Positions 37,135-44,495 of a stretch of 44,495 bases of DNA are shown here, in pieces; position 1 is the stretch's first letter, and every line of letters begins with the position of its first letter. The stretch comes from Verrucomicrobiota bacterium (lineage in GTDB: Bacteria; Verrucomicrobiota; Verrucomicrobiia; Verrucomicrobiales; Akkermansiaceae). Position numbers and translations under genes: made by a program. The stretch covers positions 1-44,495 of the forward strand of contig RDYF01000046.1 of assembly GCA_004293285.1 (NCBI GenBank), read 5' to 3'. The notes beneath the pieces were generated by a model. The model was not told the origin of the DNA. It saw only the letters and a list, made by a program, of their open reading frames with translations, and made no database searches.

Positions 37135-37199
37135 TTGACAGAATTTCAGAATTTTCTGAATGACCAGAGAAGGAGATGATAATTCGGAAATTCTGTCAA
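37135..37199. repeat. Long imperfect inverted repeat in the recR-operon/trpB divergent gap
   Basis: Arms 37135-37156 and 37178-37199 match at 20 of 22 positions, with a 21-nt loop. The outer 13 bp are perfect (TTGACAGAATTTC / GAAATTCTGTCAA). The rest of the 408-bp divergent gap (36917-37324) shows only a short AAATGCATTT palindrome (36954-36963) and the candidate trpB promoter. No T run follows, so it is not a simple terminator. Confidence 0.7.
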
Positions 37200-37287
37200 A
37201 ACCAGCCTCGATGGCCGCATGCGTTCCTATCATGGGAGATTCGCTCCCTAGATTGATCGCCCTGACGCACCTTATACAAAATCGCTT

Positions 37288-37317
37288 TTGACAACAGCGA
37301 ACAATCTGTTTCATTGT
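37288..37317 (+). promoter_or_regulatory. Candidate trpB promoter
   Basis: A perfect -35 TTGACA (37288-37293) is followed after 18 bp by CATTGT (37312-37317, three of six). It ends 7 nt before ATG 37325, so the mRNA would be leaderless or nearly so. The -10 is weak. Confidence 0.35.
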
Positions 37318-37324
37318 GAGCGCG

Positions 37325-38513
37325 ATGCCTGACTTGCTTCCCACCGTTCCCGACGCCACCGGCCACTTCGGACCATTTGGTGGCATGTTTGTGCCGGAAA
37401 CTTTGATGACGCCGCTGCAAGACTTGGCCATCGCCTACGAAACGGCACGCTCATTTTCAAATCGAGCTCGATCAACTGCTTCACAACTACGTGGGTCGTC
37501 CTACTCCTCTCTACTTTGCAGAGCGCTGGACCGAACAGCTCGGCGGTGCCAAAATTTACCTCAAACGCGAGGACTTGCTGCACACGGGAGCGCACAAAAT
37601 CAACAACGCTCTCGGGCAAATCTTGCTAGCCAAACGACTCGGAAAAACCCGCATCATCGCCGAAACCGGCGCGGGACAGCACGGAGTCGCCACTGCCACC
37701 GTATGTGCTCGATTCGGCATGGAATGCGTGGTCTACATGGGTGCGGTCGATATGGAGCGCCAAGCGCTGAATGTCGCACGGATGCGCCTGATGGGAGCCA
37801 AGGTGGTGCCAGTCACCGCCGGCCAAGCCACCCTCAAGGAAGCTGTCAATGAAGCCATGCGCGACTGGGTGGCAACGGTCGATCACACGCACTACATCAT
37901 CGGCTCCGCTCTCGGCTCTCATCCTTTTCCGATGATGGTACGCGATTTTCACCGCGTCATTGGTGTCGAAGCCCGCGAACAAATTCTCGAACGAGAAGGT
38001 CGCCTACCGAACCTCCTCGTTGCCTGTGTCGGCGGTGGCTCGAATGCGATGGGCTTGTTTCATCCCTTTCTCGACGACGCCGATGTGCGCATGGTCGGGG
38101 TCGAAGCCGGTGGCGAAGGGATTATGCCGGAACGCCACGCCGCCCGTTTCCAAGGTGGCAAGCTCGGCGTTCTTCAAGGCACAAAAACCTGGTTGTTGGC
38201 CAATGACGACGGCCAAATCGAACTCACTCACTCGGTCAGCGCCGGTCTGGACTACGCTGCCATCGGACCAGAACATGCCTATCTTCAAAGCATCGGACGC
38301 GTGGAATACACTTATGCCACCGATGCCGAAGCTCTCGCAGCATTCAAAACTCTGGCCACTACGGAAGGCATCTTGCCAGCCCTTGAAAGCTCGCACGCCA
38401 TGGCCTATGTGCACAAAATCGCACCGCTGTTGCCGAAGTCCGATATCATCATCGCCAATCTCTCGGGTCGCGGCGATAAGGATGTTGAACAGGCGAGCAA
38501 GTACTTGCTCTAA
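37325..38513 (+). pseudogene. trpB: Tryptophan synthase beta chain, frameshifted near the N-terminus
   Basis: ATG 37325 opens [31 protein letters not shown] and continues to AIAYETAR. The next family segment, [26 protein letters not shown], is in another frame and runs to the end. The switch is at about 37449-37455. Homologues have a few residues (often x-D-P) there, which fits a loss of about 8 bp. All catalytic parts lie after the joint: the PLP lysine in [17 protein letters not shown] and the phosphate-binding [10 protein letters not shown]. TrpB makes tryptophan from indole and serine. A GTG at 37491 could start a shortened product lacking about 55 residues. No other trp genes are in the window. 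Confidence 0.88.
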
Positions 38514-38591
38514 AGGCGCTCGCCGCAACTGACATTTTTTCCGCTTTTGCTATTGCCAAGCCCCCCACTTTTTTCGTAACTTCCTCGCAGC

Positions 38592-39023
38592 ATGAAAAAA
38601 CTCTCTGTTCTTGCCCTCTCTCTGATCGCCCTGACTGGTGTCACCTCCGCTGACATCCAGGCCCCTCCAGGCGCGGATTTCACCGCCAACCGCAAGCTCG
38701 GTCGCGCGATTTCGAACATTCTCTACGGCTTCATGGAAATTCCAGAAACCATCGTTCGTGTCAATGACACTAGTGGTCGCAAGGCTGGTGCCTCCTACGG
38801 AGTGGTGGAAGGAACCAATCGCATGTTCCGTCGCATGGGCTATGGCTTTTACGAACTGGTCACTTTCACTTGCCCGACTTATCGCGGCACTTACAAAGCT
38901 CCTTACGAAAAATGTGGTCAAGATGCGCGCATCGAAATGTCGCCCTCGCAAGGTCTCTCCGAGTTCCCACCTGAACTGGGCTTTGAGACATACTTCTCCC
39001 ACAGTCGCACACAAACTTGGTGA
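38592..39023 (+). CDS. Exosortase system-associated protein, TIGR04073-like
   Basis: 143 residues with a signal peptide (MKKLSVLALSLIALTGVTSA). The mature part begins near NRKLGRAISNILYGFMEIPETI, the signature I associate with the TIGR04073 family of exosortase-linked small exported proteins, then SYGVVEGTNRMFRRMGYGFYELVTFTCPTY. Its function is unknown; members occur in genomes with PEP-CTERM/exosortase systems, which fits the PEP-CTERM protein at 26-28 kb. It is followed by a strong terminator, so it is probably monocistronic. Confidence 0.75.
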   Translation: MKKLSVLALSLIALTGVTSADIQAPPGADFTANRKLGRAISNILYGFMEIPETIVRVNDTSGRKAGASYGVVEGTNRMFRRMGYGFYELVTFTCPTYRGTYKAPYEKCGQDARIEMSPSQGLSEFPPELGFETYFSHSRTQTW

Positions 39024-39050
39024 TTTTTCCACGCCAGTTGATGCTTTTGA

Positions 39051-39086
39051 AAACCCGGTTCGCCTAGCGCTCCGGGTTTTTTTTGT
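39051..39086 (+). terminator. Rho-independent terminator after the TIGR04073-like gene
   Basis: AAAACCCGG (39051-39059) pairs with CCGGGTTTT (39073-39081) around a 13-nt loop and is followed by further T residues. It lies 27 nt after the stop codon. Confidence 0.85.
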
Positions 39087-39158
39087 CTATAAGCCCTTCA
39101 CGACTACTCGAAATCATTGCGAATTTTTCCTCAAAAATCTTCTGCACCGGACGTTATC

Positions 39159-39956
39159 ATGCAAATGCGCCTTCCCACCCTACTCCTACTCTTTTTCTTC
39201 GTTTTTCTCTCGTCGATGCATGCAGAGTCACGCAAGTGGCGCAGCAAGGATGGCACAAAGTTCATCGTCGCCGAACTGGTGAAGCACGATTCTCTGACGG
39301 TCACTGTCAAACGGGTCGATGGAAAAATCTTCACTCTCGGAAAAAATGATCTGCATAGCGATGACGTCGATTTCTTGAAAAAGATCCCAATGAGCACTTC
39401 GCCCCCTCCTGCGGGAAACTCGTCTACACCCCGCGCCACTTCGCGACCGGTGGCTGATGATCAAGCGGTCTTTGATACCTTGAAGCTCGGTGATTCACGC
39501 CAAACGGTGGTGGCTAAAATCAAGGCAAGTAAGTTGCTCGAACTCACCGTCGATGAAATGTATCTCGGCCGCTTTGGCTTGAACGGATCGTATCGCACCA
39601 AACAAACCATCGGCGGCTTGAAATGTTTGCTCTATTTTGCTTGGGATGAAAGTGACCGACTCCAAGAACTTTCTCTGCAAACACAACCTCAAGCACAGAG
39701 CGCCTACCAGTCTCTGCTCAAGGACACCTGGAAGGAGTTGATTCAGCTGATGACCACTCTCCACGGCAAATCTCTCCAAGACGCGCCTTATCCTAATGCT
39801 TCCGACTTGCCGATCGATGCCTCGCTCAGTACTCATCTCTGGCGCCTCAGCTCAGGAGGTTCGGCCCTGTTAGGAACATCACGCGCAGCTGAAGGCTACA
39901 TGGTAAGCATTCGCTTCACCTCTGAGAACATTGAACCCAACAAAATCACTCCATAA
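39159..39956 (+). CDS. Secreted protein with SHD1-like N-terminal domain
   Basis: 265 residues from ATG 39159 (ATG 39165 is also possible). The signal peptide has a hydrophobic run of about 15 residues (PTLLLLFFFVFLSSM) with cleavage near HAE. Residues about 24-62 (RKWRSKDGTKFIVAELVKHD, then KIFTLGKNDLHSDDVDFL) resemble the SHD1/SLA1-homology fold common in Verrucomicrobial and Planctomycete secreted proteins. A Ser/Pro-rich linker leads to an alpha/beta C-terminal domain of about 170 residues with no motif I know. It lies between the TIGR04073-like gene and the Ser/Thr kinase. Confidence 0.65.
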   Translation: MQMRLPTLLLLFFFVFLSSMHAESRKWRSKDGTKFIVAELVKHDSLTVTVKRVDGKIFTLGKNDLHSDDVDFLKKIPMSTSPPPAGNSSTPRATSRPVADDQAVFDTLKLGDSRQTVVAKIKASKLLELTVDEMYLGRFGLNGSYRTKQTIGGLKCLLYFAWDESDRLQELSLQTQPQAQSAYQSLLKDTWKELIQLMTTLHGKSLQDAPYPNASDLPIDASLSTHLWRLSSGGSALLGTSRAAEGYMVSIRFTSENIEPNKITP

Positions 39957-40046
39957 CGGCATCGAGCCCCTCTCGGAGAAAACCCAAAATTTCTCTCAAT
40001 TTCCTGCTTTCCCTCAGATCACTTTTCAGGCAGATTCACCAGCATA

Positions 40047-41153
40047 ATGTTGACTGGTCGTTATGAGATTCGCGGCAAACTCGGGCAAGGTGGACTTGGC
40101 GCCATCTACTTGGCCTACGATCAAATGCTGCATCGTGAAGTTGCTTTGAAGCGCATCATTTCTAGCGATGCCCACAGCTCGAATCCGGAAACATCGAATC
40201 AATTGGCCAAGGAAGCGGGCGCTCTCTCTGCATTGCAACACCCTCACATCGTCACGATCTTCGATGTCGGCGTCGATCAAGAAGGCCCGTTTGTGGTGAT
40301 GGAACTGTTGCAAGGAAAGACCGTGGATGATGTGGTCGAATCCGCGATTTTTACTTGGGAAGATTTTCGAGAATTTGCGCTTCAAACACAAGAAGCCCTC
40401 ATCGCTGCACAGGACCTCAATATGGTTCATCGCGATCTGAAACCCACCAACATTATGCTCACTTGGCTTCCGTCAGGGAAATTCCAAGTGAAGATTGTCG
40501 ATTTCGGACTCGCCAAGTACACGCCTAAACCTTCGCTGCAAACGACCGACCAAACGAATGCCGTGTTTGGCTCGATTTTTTTCATGGCCCCCGAACAGTT
40601 CGAACGCGTCGAACTCGATGCTCGGACCGACATGTATTCCATCGGCTGCGTCTATTACTACGCTCTAACAGGACTACATCCCTTCGGTGGCGACACCGGA
40701 CCGCAGGTCATGGCCTCGCACCTGCATCATCAAGTCTACCCGCTTCATGAAATCCGCCCTGACCTGCCACGTTGGGTATCGGACTGGATCATGTGGCACA
40801 TCAATCGCTTGCCCGAACATCGCCCCGCACAGGCCCGCCATGCGCTTGAAGTCTTTTTGCAAAATGCTCAGCGCAGTGATGCTGAGCAACCCAGCTCGAT
40901 CCACTCACCCGCTGCTCCGGCGATTCGCCCGCCAGCCCCGCTTACCTCTCTCCTCAAAACTTCACCACAACGCATCCTCCCACCAGAGCGTGGCGGACGC
41001 TCCAACATCCACACGGGCCCTCTGATCACCCCTGAATCCACCCTGCCGCTCCAGGAAAATACAGATGCAAGCTCAGCTCTTGACAGCTCTCATTCCGCGA
41101 ACGAACACGCCTCATCATCCCCGGAGCACCCGCCCAAGCCACTCCCAGCGTAG
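40047..41153 (+). CDS. Ser/Thr protein kinase (Hanks type), N-terminal part of a probably split gene
   Basis: Residues 1-275 are a complete kinase domain: P-loop GQGGLG (14-19), lysine K35 (VALKR), HRDLKPTN with D130, DFG with D152, and APEQFE for the APE motif. A Pro/Ser-rich tail then ends at TAG 41151 in this frame. Immediately after, a different frame carries a Pro/Ala-rich linker with PGAP-type repeats, a membrane helix and a C-terminal domain. Most kinases of this type are single chains with juxtamembrane linker, helix and sensor, so I think the two frames are one gene, broken near 41084-41110. If the annotation is left as two genes, this half would be a soluble kinase. Confidence 0.85.
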   Translation: MLTGRYEIRGKLGQGGLGAIYLAYDQMLHREVALKRIISSDAHSSNPETSNQLAKEAGALSALQHPHIVTIFDVGVDQEGPFVVMELLQGKTVDDVVESAIFTWEDFREFALQTQEALIAAQDLNMVHRDLKPTNIMLTWLPSGKFQVKIVDFGLAKYTPKPSLQTTDQTNAVFGSIFFMAPEQFERVELDARTDMYSIGCVYYYALTGLHPFGGDTGPQVMASHLHHQVYPLHEIRPDLPRWVSDWIMWHINRLPEHRPAQARHALEVFLQNAQRSDAEQPSSIHSPAAPAIRPPAPLTSLLKTSPQRILPPERGGRSNIHTGPLITPESTLPLQENTDASSALDSSHSANEHASSSPEHPPKPLPA

Positions 41154-41197
41154 CGCCTGGAACACCCGCCGCACCCGCCACAAATCGACCACGACTT

Positions 41198-43117
41198 TTG
41201 GTGCCCGGAGCCACTCCCCCGCCTACCCCTGAAAACGAACCCATCGCCGCAGCTCTGCCTGAACCCACTCCCGTCGCCGTAGCCGTAGCCGTTGCTCCGG
41301 AACCTGCTCCGATCGCAATGGCTGCTCCTGTCCTGCCGGAACCCGAACCCACTCCGGTAGCCGAATCTCCCGTGCTGGAAACACCCGCCCGTCCTCGTCT
41401 TTTGATTCCCGGCGCCGCACCCGCAGCACCGGTCGCCGCTGCCAGTGAACCTGTCGCCGCCACGGTCGCACCTATCGCGGTGCCTGTCGCCATTCCCGAA
41501 ATGCCGCCGATTGTTGTTGCCGAAATCCCCGTCGCAACACCCGTCGCAGAGCCAACGATCGTCCCCGCAAGCCCCATTCCCCAACCTGCCATTTTCCCCA
41601 CAGCTCCGCTAGTGGTACCGATCCCCGCAACCGAACCCGCCGCGGCAGCAGCGATGCCTGAGGGCTTCCGTCCTGTGATCGAAGAACCCACCGCAAGCCC
41701 TGTCGCTGCCATTCCAACGGTTGCTGTCGCACCACCTGTCGTCGTTCCGGTCGTTCCTGCCGTTGCGCCGATCATCTCACCACCGCCCCCCGCCCCTGTG
41801 GTCGCAGCTCCTGTGGTCGCAGCTCCTGCCCCACCACCCCCACCTGTCGTCGCTAAACCAGCCTTGCAAGCAGGTCCGGCCCTCATTGCCCCCGCACGAC
41901 CCGTCGCCACTTCTGTTGCAAGCCCTACCTCGGCTTTGAACCTCCCCACCGCAGCAGCTCCTACTTCCGGGCCCGACTCAACCGCAGCCGTTGCCGCAGT
42001 CCCGCGCCCTGCTGTCGCGAAGAAAAAACCTATGAGCAACAGCGCGAAGGCCGTTCTCGCTACCGTGCTCGGTCTCTTGGTGATCATCATCGCCGCCGTA
42101 TTGATCTCGACCAACGCGAAAAGCAAAATCAACAAACGCTATAATGCCCTTGTTGAGCTCGCCGCGCTGTCCAACACGAAGGAACTTCCTGTCACGAGCA
42201 AGGATCTCGAGATCCTCATGAACTCCGCAACCAGTCTCGCCGCTTCTTCCAGCCGCGAAACAGTCTACAAGGCTCTTTACATTGCGGAGTCTGCAGATGG
42301 ATCGAATATCGATGCCACATTGGTGAACTACACCCTGCAAACTCCGATGAATGAGGACATTCGCGTCAATCTGCTTTCGCGCGTGATTGCCGGACGCATC
42401 AAACGCGGTCATGCCGATGAAAGCACCGCCGAAGCTCTGATCGCTTTCATCAAGTCGAACCCCAAACCAACGAGTGCAGCAGCAGCGGTAGGGGCTCTGC
42501 GAGAGATGGCGACCGATGCTCATTTTCCTGATTTGCTGCAACTGCTCCAATTTGCAGGGGATGCCAATATCCGCAAAGCCTGCGAAGAAGTCGTGGTGCA
42601 AATACAAAGCGCTGAACCAGCTTTTGCCACGGCATCTTCGCCCGAAGTCAAGCAAGCCCTGCTTCGTGTTCTCGGCGCCACGGGCACTCCTAAAGCTAAG
42701 GAAATCATTCTCGCACAACTTCAAGGGGCCGACAAAGCCCTGCAAATCGCCGCGGCCGATGCCTCGAAGCATTGGCCCGATGACTCTCTGCTGGAGGATA
42801 TCATCACAGCTCTTTCCACCACCGAGGACCCAGCCCTGCGCCGCCGCATGTTCCACTCATCTCGCGAGTTTCTTGTCAATGAGTCGAAACGCTCGGACGA
42901 GCGCAATAAGGCTCTCTGGGAATCTCTCGCCAATGCCGCAAAAGGAGAGGAAGAACAAGTCGCCGTCATCAGCTCGCTGGTCATGAACTCTAACACCAAC
43001 AAAACTTCTTGGGCGCCAGAAATCATTCGCAAGTACGAGCAATCTTCGCAAATCGATCGTGTGATCGATATGGCCGGCAAGGCGCTGAATCGACTCCAGG
43101 AAAAAAACCAGAAATAA
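41198..43117 (+). CDS. Pro/Ala-rich linker, membrane helix and HEAT-like C-terminal part of the kinase
   Basis: From TTG 41198 the product is 639 residues. The open frame actually extends back to 41084, reading RTRLIIPGAPAQA, which matches later repeats NRPRLLVPGATPPP and ARPRLLIPGAAPAA. That is evidence that the coding frame continues upstream into the kinase. About 265 Pro/Ala/Val-rich residues lead to a helix (KAVLATVLGLLVIIIAAVLIST, about 280-301). The C-terminal 330 residues are helical with spaced Leu/Ala patterns resembling HEAT or armadillo repeats. This would be the extracytoplasmic part of a receptor kinase. No ribosome-binding site precedes 41198, so an independent gene is less likely. 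Confidence 0.65.
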   Translation: MVPGATPPPTPENEPIAAALPEPTPVAVAVAVAPEPAPIAMAAPVLPEPEPTPVAESPVLETPARPRLLIPGAAPAAPVAAASEPVAATVAPIAVPVAIPEMPPIVVAEIPVATPVAEPTIVPASPIPQPAIFPTAPLVVPIPATEPAAAAAMPEGFRPVIEEPTASPVAAIPTVAVAPPVVVPVVPAVAPIISPPPPAPVVAAPVVAAPAPPPPPVVAKPALQAGPALIAPARPVATSVASPTSALNLPTAAAPTSGPDSTAAVAAVPRPAVAKKKPMSNSAKAVLATVLGLLVIIIAAVLISTNAKSKINKRYNALVELAALSNTKELPVTSKDLEILMNSATSLAASSSRETVYKALYIAESADGSNIDATLVNYTLQTPMNEDIRVNLLSRVIAGRIKRGHADESTAEALIAFIKSNPKPTSAAAAVGALREMATDAHFPDLLQLLQFAGDANIRKACEEVVVQIQSAEPAFATASSPEVKQALLRVLGATGTPKAKEIILAQLQGADKALQIAAADASKHWPDDSLLEDIITALSTTEDPALRRRMFHSSREFLVNESKRSDERNKALWESLANAAKGEEEQVAVISSLVMNSNTNKTSWAPEIIRKYEQSSQIDRVIDMAGKALNRLQEKNQK

Positions 43118-43149
43118 TCGGTCTTTCCGCAGCTCATTTCCCTCATACC

Positions 43150-43177
43150 TTGACTTTGTCCACACCCTCGCCATAAT
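43150..43177 (+). promoter_or_regulatory. Predicted promoter of sufT
   Basis: TTGACT (43150-43155) and CATAAT (43172-43177) are spaced by 16 bp and each match five of six consensus bases. The leader before ATG 43194 would be about 10 nt, without a Shine-Dalgarno. Confidence 0.55.
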
Positions 43178-43193
43178 CTAGCGAACCACTCTC

Positions 43194-43739
43194 ATGCACG
43201 AAGAAATCACACTCAATCGCGATGTCGATGCCATTCAAATTCCTAGCGGTGATGCCCTCACCCTTCCCATCGGCACGGTGGTTTACATCACGCAACGCCT
43301 CGGCGGCACCTACACGGTCGCAACCTCCTCGGGCTTGGCTCGTATTTCATCGAAGGACGCCGATGCCCTAGGCATCAATCCCGAGGTCGAACAAAAGAAG
43401 GCAGAGGAAATCGAACGCCTGAAGGACGCCCCTCTCGAAGAACAAGTCTGGGCGCAATTGAAAGGCGTCTATGACCCGGAAATCCCGGTCGACATCGTCA
43501 ATCTGGGACTTGTCTATGATTGCAGCCTCGAAAAACAGGACGGCAAAACGGTCGCCTTGGTCAAAATGACCCTCACAGCACCAGGCTGCGGCATGGGCCC
43601 CGTCATTGCGGCCGATGCCCAAGCACGCATCATGTCTCTGCCAGAAATCGATGAAGCCCGCGTCGATCTCGTCTGGGACCCCGCCTGGAATCAAGATATG
43701 ATTTCGGAAGAAGGCCGGATGATTCTCGGCATGGTCTAG
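43194..43739 (+). CDS. sufT: SufT: DUF59-type iron-sulfur cluster assembly protein
   Basis: 181 residues. An N-terminal region of about 80 residues with PIGTVVYITQRLGGTYTVAT is typical of the longer SufT form. The DUF59/MIP18 domain (about 85-170) has DPEIPVDIVNLGLVYD (94-109) and the conserved Cys132 in LTAPGCGMGP. SufT-type proteins help maturation or delivery of Fe-S clusters. No other suf genes are in view. It has its own promoter and is followed after 11 nt by a lipoprotein gene, likely co-transcribed. Confidence 0.92.
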   Translation: MHEEITLNRDVDAIQIPSGDALTLPIGTVVYITQRLGGTYTVATSSGLARISSKDADALGINPEVEQKKAEEIERLKDAPLEEQVWAQLKGVYDPEIPVDIVNLGLVYDCSLEKQDGKTVALVKMTLTAPGCGMGPVIAADAQARIMSLPEIDEARVDLVWDPAWNQDMISEEGRMILGMV

Positions 43740-43750
43740 TCGATCCGCTC

Positions 43751-44344
43751 ATGCACGCACTCCGTTGGTTTTTGCTGCTTTCGCTCTCCTCTGGGCTGAC
43801 GCAATGCGCTTCCCAGGAGTCGAAGAGCATGAACGCGGCGGAGGCCTCTAAGCCGCGCAGCATGAATGAGCGCTTTAATGGCCGTGGTAAACAAGGCTAC
43901 TACCAGGACAGCGAAGGCAACTGGAAGGTGCAAAATGACAAGCGCAGCTCTTTCGAACAAGTCGGTCGCTCGACGCTCGATGATCGATCGCTCCGACGTG
44001 AAGCCTACCCCACGGAACAGTTCGAAAAACGCTCGTGGTGGGGCAAAAACAACTACCAAAAACCCACTTACCAACCCGAGTCTTCGGCGCTAGCGCGCAA
44101 AACGACCGCAGCTGCGGCTGGTCAAAAGGCGCTGGAACAAAATCAACTCGCCAAGCTGCCCGATGAAAGGGAGCGTCAGCGCTTTGCCACCGAAAGCGCC
44201 GACAGCGATGATCAAGCTCGATTCCGCGACGCAAGTGATGAGGCGACAGAAAGGGACGCTCAGGACCTGCACCCGGACATCATGGACTGGAAGGAACAGC
44301 GCAGTCTACAACTGCAAGACACCAAGTCTTGGCTCAATAAATAA
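43751..44344 (+). CDS. Predicted lipoprotein of unknown function
   Basis: 197 residues with a lipoprotein signal peptide, MHALRWFLLLSLSSGLTQC, lipobox LTQC, so Cys19 is the lipidated residue. The mature part is very polar and charged, low in hydrophobics, with a YYQDSEGNWKVQNDKR segment and an Ala-rich stretch. It looks largely extended or helical and I recognise no family. It starts 11 nt after sufT. The hairpin of the REP-like element just downstream may serve as its 3' end. Confidence 0.7.
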   Translation: MHALRWFLLLSLSSGLTQCASQESKSMNAAEASKPRSMNERFNGRGKQGYYQDSEGNWKVQNDKRSSFEQVGRSTLDDRSLRREAYPTEQFEKRSWWGKNNYQKPTYQPESSALARKTTAAAAGQKALEQNQLAKLPDERERQRFATESADSDDQARFRDASDEATERDAQDLHPDIMDWKEQRSLQLQDTKSWLNK

Positions 44345-44353
44345 TCCTAGTCC

Positions 44354-44385
44354 GTGGCCGCGCTTTCCCAGCGCGAAGCCCATCC
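44354..44385. repeat. REP-like GTGGC-hairpin-AAGCCCATCC element, copy C
   Basis: GTGGC (44354-44358) is followed by a 6-bp stem, CGCGCT (44359-44364) and AGCGCG (44370-44375), then AAGCCCATCC (44376-44385), identical to the tail of copy A. The stem sequence is entirely different from copy A but still self-complementary. The remaining 110 bases to the window end show no gene start I can support. Confidence 0.5.
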
Positions 44386-44495
44386 ATCAACATGTCATCC
44401 ACAGGCAAGATCGAGGATGAAGGGGCGTAAGTGCTTTTCCTTGCTGCGCTTCAAGACAAAAACGAACGTATCATTGGTTCACCCATGGACTGAAG

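Noticed and set aside
37200..37324. A trp leader peptide or T-box attenuator upstream of trpB
   Set aside because: I found no short frame with tandem Trp codons, no T-box core and no terminator hairpin with a T run.
41198..43117. The Pro/Ala-rich protein as a fully independent gene starting at TTG 41198
   Set aside because: Its repeat motif PGA continues upstream of 41198 in the same frame and no ribosome-binding site is present; a split kinase gene fits better, although I still list both halves.

Overview
This window looks like a chromosomal segment from a member of the Verrucomicrobia (PVC superphylum). Several independent signs agree. UvrA is a tandem double-length protein, the form known from Chlamydiae. 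LpxC is fused to FabZ. There is a Verru_Chthon cassette protein A homologue, a PEP-CTERM surface protein with autotransporter-type beta-strand repeats, a TIGR04073-type exosortase-associated protein, and an SHD1-like secreted protein. LPS biosynthesis genes and lipoproteins imply a Gram-negative envelope. No tRNA, rRNA, CRISPR array, insertion sequence or prophage gene was seen.

Layout. 1-7 kb: the tail of an unknown gene, the manganese regulator mntR, and a four-gene minus-strand operon (MoxR ATPase, DUF58, BatA-like VWA membrane protein, VWA/GATase-like membrane protein). 7-16.7 kb: a secreted DUF1080 protein, then minus-strand housekeeping genes: lpxC-fabZ, a small lipoprotein, cinA, a membrane pseudokinase, maf with a secreted partner, a TrhO-RluA fusion, and a frameshifted panC. 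16.8-28.6 kb: a surface and secretion block with a secreted protein and a giant pseudopilin-like Verru_Chthon A protein (overlapping genes), a GntR-HTH/LacI-type regulator, and two large beta-repeat surface proteins, one ending in a PEP-CTERM signal. 28.6-34.2 kb: uvrA. 34.3-38.5 kb: a NUDIX protein, a small operon (membrane protein, recR, methyltransferase) and trpB; NUDIX, recR and trpB all carry frameshifts. 38.6-44.5 kb: TIGR04073 protein, SHD1-like protein, a Ser/Thr kinase whose long Pro/Ala-rich, transmembrane and C-terminal part lies in another frame, sufT and a lipoprotein.

The most striking signal is the set of six frame-disrupting lesions in five otherwise well conserved genes (panC, NUDIX, recR twice, trpB, kinase). 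The panC lesion is an exact 5-bp tandem duplication, and several others sit at short repeats. Either the consensus is faulty there or the lineage carries real mutations; reads would decide.

Non-coding signals worth attention: seven exact CCCCAAA units (G-quadruplex-capable on the other strand) upstream of the trhO-type gene; a family of GTGGC-hairpin-AGCC intergenic elements with different, self-complementary stems; paired TAGTCAA operator-like sites about 53 bp apart upstream of the surface gene; a triple half-site palindrome over the uvrA promoter; a long inverted repeat upstream of trpB; and several promoters whose -10 box lies 5-7 nt before the start codon, suggesting leaderless mRNAs.
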